64,000 bases of DNA from positions 1 through 64,000 of the forward strand of contig NZ_QEOL01000023.1 of assembly GCF_003096715.1 (NCBI RefSeq). Direction: 5' to 3'. A program made the position numbers and the translations under genes. The notes below the pieces were generated by a model that was given only the letters and a program-made list of their open reading frames with translations, was not told where the DNA came from and ran no database searches. This document shows positions 60,863 to 64,000 of this stretch, in pieces (positions within the stretch are counted from its first letter, which is position 1; each line of letters opens with the position of its first letter). Origin of the DNA: Paraburkholderia silvatlantica. GTDB taxonomy: Bacteria > Pseudomonadota > Gammaproteobacteria > Burkholderiales > Burkholderiaceae.

Positions 60863-60879
60863 GCAAATTCCAGACCAAC
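60863..60879 (-). promoter_or_regulatory. Weak sigma-54 promoter candidate for cobA
   Basis: On the minus strand TTGGTCTGGAATTTGC keeps GG and GC 10 bp apart and a full TTGC box, but the -24 box is poor. Its distance to cobA (about 190 bp) is like that of the other two units. Confidence 0.4.
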
Positions 60880-61134
60880 CTGCGCGCGCTCGCGCTGCCC
60901 GCCGCGCTGGCGGCGCGCCCCTGGCCGACTGCACCTGGCCGGCCGCACCTCGCCGGCTGCCCCCCAATTAACAACGCCGCAACCTGCACGCCCAGGGCGC
61001 ACAGCGAGTGTGCTGCACGGCACCAATCTTGTGCCGGCCTGCATCACGATGCGCGCCCCGGCGAAGTGCCGGACGCTCCGCTCGCCGGCCACCGAAGTCC
61101 ACCGGGCGAGGCATTGCGCGGGATGCACGCAGAC

Positions 61135-61150
61135 TGGCACAGCGTTTGCA
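61135..61150 (+). promoter_or_regulatory. Sigma-54 promoter of nirB
   Basis: TGGCACAGCGTTTGCA matches the consensus at the -24 (TGGCAC) and -12 (TTGCA) boxes with GG and GC exactly 10 bp apart. It is 160 bp upstream of the nirB ATG. This makes nitrogen-limitation control by NtrC-type activation very likely. Confidence 0.87.
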
Positions 61151-61232
61151 TGATGCTTCGCAGCAAGTGCCACGCGAATCAATGGGGATTCGGCCGCAAG
61201 CAATAGCGCGGCGCACAAGGGTTTCGTATTCA

Positions 61233-61293
61233 GGGCAACGGCGTCCCCCGAATCTGGCTTCGCGAGAAGCTGGAATCGCGGGACGCCTTTTTT
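61233..61293 (+). terminator. Leader terminator before nirB with shared motif, unit 3
   Basis: GGCGTCCCCCG (61240-61250) pairs, with one mismatch, with CGCGGGACGCC (61277-61287), followed by six T residues. Inside is a second hairpin GCTTC-GCGA-GAAGC. The preceding GGGCAACGGCGTCCC is identical to that of the sensor-transporter leader. Such leaders in nitrate operons are read through by ANTAR proteins (NasR/NasT), which is the proposed control. Confidence 0.82.
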
Positions 61294-61310
61294 ATTGGCA
61301 GGGGCTCAGC

Positions 61311-63941
61311 ATGGTGCAAGCAACGAACGAAGTGAACAGCTCGGCAGCGATGGAGATCGTCGTCGTCGGCCATGGCATGGTGGGCCACAAATTTCTCGAG
61401 TGCATCCTCGCGGACGGCGCGCCCGACATGCGTGTGACGGTGCTCTGCGAGGAGCCGCGTCCCGCCTACGACCGCGTGCATCTCTCCGAATTCTTCGCGG
61501 GCAAGTCGGCGGACCATCTCTCGCTCGTGGCACCCGGCTTCTTCGATCGCGAGAACGTGCGTCTCGTGCTGAACGCCAGGGCGGTGTCGATCGATCGCGA
61601 AGCGCGCACCGTTCAGGTGTCCAACGGCGAGACGCTTGCGTACGACAAGCTCGTGCTGGCCACCGGCTCCTCGGCGTTCGTGCCGCCCATCGCGGGCAAT
61701 GATCGCCCCGATTGCTTCGTCTACCGGACCATTGACGATCTCGAAGCGATGCAGGCGCGCGGCGCGCATGCGAAGTCGGGCGTGGTGGTGGGCGGGGGCC
61801 TGCTCGGTCTCGAATGCGCGAAAGCCCTGCGCGACCTGGGCCTCGAGACGCACGTGGTGGAGTTCGCGCCGCGCCTCATGGCCGTGCAGGTGGACGACGA
61901 CGGCGGCCGCATGCTGCGCGGCAAGATCGAAGAGCTCGGTGTGAGCGTGCACACGCACAAGAACACACTGGCTATCGTGGACGGCAAAACGGTGGACGGC
62001 GCGACGGCCGCCAACCGCATGCAGTTCGCCGATGGCACGCACCTCGACGCCGACATGATCGTGTTCTCGGCCGGCATTCGCCCGCGCGACGAGATCGCCC
62101 GCGCCTGCGGCCTTGAAATCGGCGCGCGCGGGGGCATCGTGATCGACGACCAGTGCCGCACGAGCGACGCGAACATCTACGCCATCGGCGAATGCGCGCT
62201 GTGGCAAGGCCAGATATTCGGCCTCGTCGCGCCCGGTTATGACATGGCGCGCATTGTGGCCAGGGCGCTGGCGGGCGAGGCGTCGAGCTTCGCGGGCGCC
62301 GACATGAGCACCAAGCTCAAGCTGATGGGCGTGGACGTGGCGAGCATCGGCGACGCACACGGCAAGACGCCCGGCAGCCGTTCCTACCGCTACGCCGACG
62401 AGCGCCGCCAGGTCTACAAGAAGATCGTGGTGTCCGATTGCGGCAAGAAGCTGCTCGGCGCGGTGATGGTGGGCGACGCGAGCGAATACGGCACGCTGCT
62501 GCAGATGATGCTCAACGGCATCGAGCTGCCCGAGTCGCCCGAATTCATGATCCTGCCGCAGGCCGACGGCAAGGCCAGGCCCGCGCTCGGCGTGCAGGCG
62601 CTGCCCGACGCCGCACAGATCTGCTCGTGCAACAACGTTTCGAAGGCGCAAATCTGCGCTGCAGTCCAGCAAGGTGCGACGACCATCGCCGCGGTGAAGG
62701 GGGCGTGCAACGCCGGCACGTCGTGCGGCGGCTGCGTGCCGCTCGTCACGCAGATCATGAAGTCGGAGATGAAGCGCCAGGGGCTCGCCGTCAATAATCA
62801 CCTTTGCGAGCACTTCCATTATTCGCGCCAGGAGCTTTATCACATCGTGCGCGTGGAGGGCATCAAGACCTTCGGCGAACTGCTCGCGAAGCATGGCAAA
62901 GGACTGGGCTGCGATATCTGCAAGCCGGCCGTGGGCGGGATTCTGGCGTCCTGCTGGAACGAATTCGTGCTGAAGAAGGAGCACGCGAGCCTGCAGGATT
63001 CGAACGACTACTACCTCGCCAACATTCAGCGCGACGGCACGTATTCGGTGGTGCCGCGCATGCCGGGCGGCGAGGTCACGCCGGAAGGCCTTATCGCCGT
63101 TGGGCAGGTGGCGAAGAAGTACGGCCTGTACACGAAGATCACGGGTGGTCAGCGTGTGGACCTTTTTGGTGCGCGCGTCGAGCAGTTGCCTTTCGTCTGG
63201 GAAGAGCTGATCGCCGCGGGCTTCGAATCGGGGCACGCATACGGCAAGGCGCTGCGCACCGTGAAGTCGTGCGTGGGCTCGACGTGGTGCCGCTACGGCG
63301 TGGGGGACTCGGTAGGCTTCGCGATCGAACTCGAGAACCGATACAAGGGTCTGCGCGCGCCGCACAAGATCAAGTTCGGTGTCTCGGGCTGCACGCGCGA
63401 ATGCGCGGAGGCGCAAGGCAAGGACATCGGCATTATCGCCACCGAGAAGGGCTGGAACCTCTACGTGTGCGGCAACGGCGGCATGAAGCCGCGCCATGCG
63501 GAACTGCTCGCTGCCGATCTCGATCAGGCCACGCTGGTGCGCTACGTCGACCGCTTCCTCATGTTCTACGTGCGCACGGCCGACCGCCTGCAGCGCACGA
63601 GCGTATGGCGCGACAACCTCGAAGGCGGCCTCGACTATCTGATCGACGTGGTCGTGCACGACAAGCTCGGTCTTGGCGCCGAACTCGAAGCGGAGATGCA
63701 GCTCGTGGTGGACACCTACGAGTGCGAGTGGAAGAAGGCCGTGACCGATCCCGAAACGCGCCGCCGCTTCCGCCACTTCGTCAATAGCGATGCAGGCGAC
63801 CAGCACGTCACCTTCATTGAAGAGCGCGGCCAGATTCGCCCGGCTACGCCCGCGGAGCGCACGCAGGTCCCGCAAGCGGCGTCGCATTTCAGGCGGCATG
63901 AAGCGCTGTCCGGCATTCCCGTAGTCGTCGAAACCGTCTGA
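61311..63941 (+). CDS. nirB: NAD(P)H nitrite reductase, large subunit
   Basis: An 876-residue assimilatory nitrite reductase that makes ammonium. The N-terminus is an FAD/NAD(P)H domain (EIVVVGHGMVGHKFLECIL). BFD-like [2Fe-2S] cysteines follow (CSCNNVSKAQIC, CNAGTSCGGC). Then come a GCDICKP segment and the nitrite reductase half-domains. The last holds the siroheme/[4Fe-4S] motifs SCVGSTWCRYGVGD and SGCTRECAEAQGKD, with YVCGNGG. Siroheme comes from the cobA pathway nearby. The ATG at 61311 with AGGGG upstream is chosen; a frame extends to 61008 but includes the leader. nirD starts 29 bp later. Confidence 0.95.
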   Translation: MVQATNEVNSSAAMEIVVVGHGMVGHKFLECILADGAPDMRVTVLCEEPRPAYDRVHLSEFFAGKSADHLSLVAPGFFDRENVRLVLNARAVSIDREARTVQVSNGETLAYDKLVLATGSSAFVPPIAGNDRPDCFVYRTIDDLEAMQARGAHAKSGVVVGGGLLGLECAKALRDLGLETHVVEFAPRLMAVQVDDDGGRMLRGKIEELGVSVHTHKNTLAIVDGKTVDGATAANRMQFADGTHLDADMIVFSAGIRPRDEIARACGLEIGARGGIVIDDQCRTSDANIYAIGECALWQGQIFGLVAPGYDMARIVARALAGEASSFAGADMSTKLKLMGVDVASIGDAHGKTPGSRSYRYADERRQVYKKIVVSDCGKKLLGAVMVGDASEYGTLLQMMLNGIELPESPEFMILPQADGKARPALGVQALPDAAQICSCNNVSKAQICAAVQQGATTIAAVKGACNAGTSCGGCVPLVTQIMKSEMKRQGLAVNNHLCEHFHYSRQELYHIVRVEGIKTFGELLAKHGKGLGCDICKPAVGGILASCWNEFVLKKEHASLQDSNDYYLANIQRDGTYSVVPRMPGGEVTPEGLIAVGQVAKKYGLYTKITGGQRVDLFGARVEQLPFVWEELIAAGFESGHAYGKALRTVKSCVGSTWCRYGVGDSVGFAIELENRYKGLRAPHKIKFGVSGCTRECAEAQGKDIGIIATEKGWNLYVCGNGGMKPRHAELLAADLDQATLVRYVDRFLMFYVRTADRLQRTSVWRDNLEGGLDYLIDVVVHDKLGLGAELEAEMQLVVDTYECEWKKAVTDPETRRRFRHFVNSDAGDQHVTFIEERGQIRPATPAERTQVPQAASHFRRHEALSGIPVVVETV

Positions 63942-63970
63942 TTCCCTTTCATCGAACCGAGGAGTGCGAA

Positions 63971-64000
63971 ATGAATAGCGAAGCAAAAAGCGAACCTGTT
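63971..64000 (+). CDS. nirD: Nitrite reductase small subunit, start only
   Basis: An ATG at 63971 with CGAGGAGTGCGAA upstream opens a frame (MNSEAKSEPV) that leaves the window after 10 codons. The identity is inferred from its position right after nirB, where nirD is almost always found. Confidence 0.6.
   Translation, partial: MNSEAKSEPV

Noticed and set aside
61230-63986. A 918-codon minus-strand reading frame
   Set aside because: It is the antisense of nirB with no recognisable domains; codon usage explains it.

Overview
The window is GC-rich with the codon habits and gene content of Burkholderiales, most like Burkholderia, Paraburkholderia or Caballeronia. Pointers are three DUF4148 secreted peptides, a general porin, a Rep_3-type initiator with its own ParAB, a KfrA-like protein and Burkholderia-style efflux operons. 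The combination of ParA, ParB, four CTCCACGTGGAG-type centromere sites, an initiator with a perfect operator and about 25 iterons marks the replication and partition origin of a secondary replicon (chromid or megaplasmid). Housekeeping-type genes beside it (ilvA, nirBD) favour a chromid.

Layout. 1-382: 5' end of ilvA (minus) behind an isoleucine-codon leader peptide and attenuator. 684-6112: parB-parA, the parS cluster, the initiator gene, its operator and the iteron origin. 6232-12630: a DUF4148 peptide and a tandem two-component block with two histidine kinases, one normal OmpR-type regulator and two winged-helix regulators whose receivers lack the phospho-acceptor, then a second DUF4148 gene. 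12739-20494: an RND tripartite efflux operon, a response regulator with Glu at the phosphorylation site, and a LysR regulator. 20624-25850: a small unknown protein, TetR with a DHA2 exporter, an HPP-CBS membrane protein, and a CaCA exchanger under an apparent yybP-ykoY (manganese) riboswitch. 25934-36223: porin, small secreted proteins, methyltransferase, VOC protein, an orphan glycerol-3-phosphate binding protein (UgpB), acyl-CoA dehydrogenase, an MHYT-GGDEF-EAL enzyme and a class II aldolase family protein. 36494-43936: KfrA-like coiled coil, MerR with a carboxymuconolactone decarboxylase family protein, LysR, and a phosphatase/kinase-like/SDR/acyl-CoA dehydrogenase cluster.

43937-49727 is a scruffier stretch: a frameshifted udgX, a truncated topoisomerase IB, a possible methyltransferase remnant, a phosphatidylserine decarboxylase-like protein and an unusual Nramp-family transporter. 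The SDR just upstream is also frameshifted. This suggests decay by small deletions, or indel errors in the assembly.

49728-56464 is one long minus-strand operon: AI-2E-family permease, outer-membrane efflux lipoprotein, HlyD adaptor, DUF2955 permease, two-helix potassium channel, outer-membrane beta-barrel and lipoprotein. 56806-64000 holds a lectin-like secreted protein and then nitrate/nitrite assimilation: a PilJ-type sensor protein, a NarK-type transporter, cobA (siroheme) and nirB with the start of nirD. Two transcription units there begin at near-consensus sigma-54 promoters and a third at a weaker one. All three carry related terminator leaders, which points to coordinated nitrogen-responsive initiation plus antitermination.
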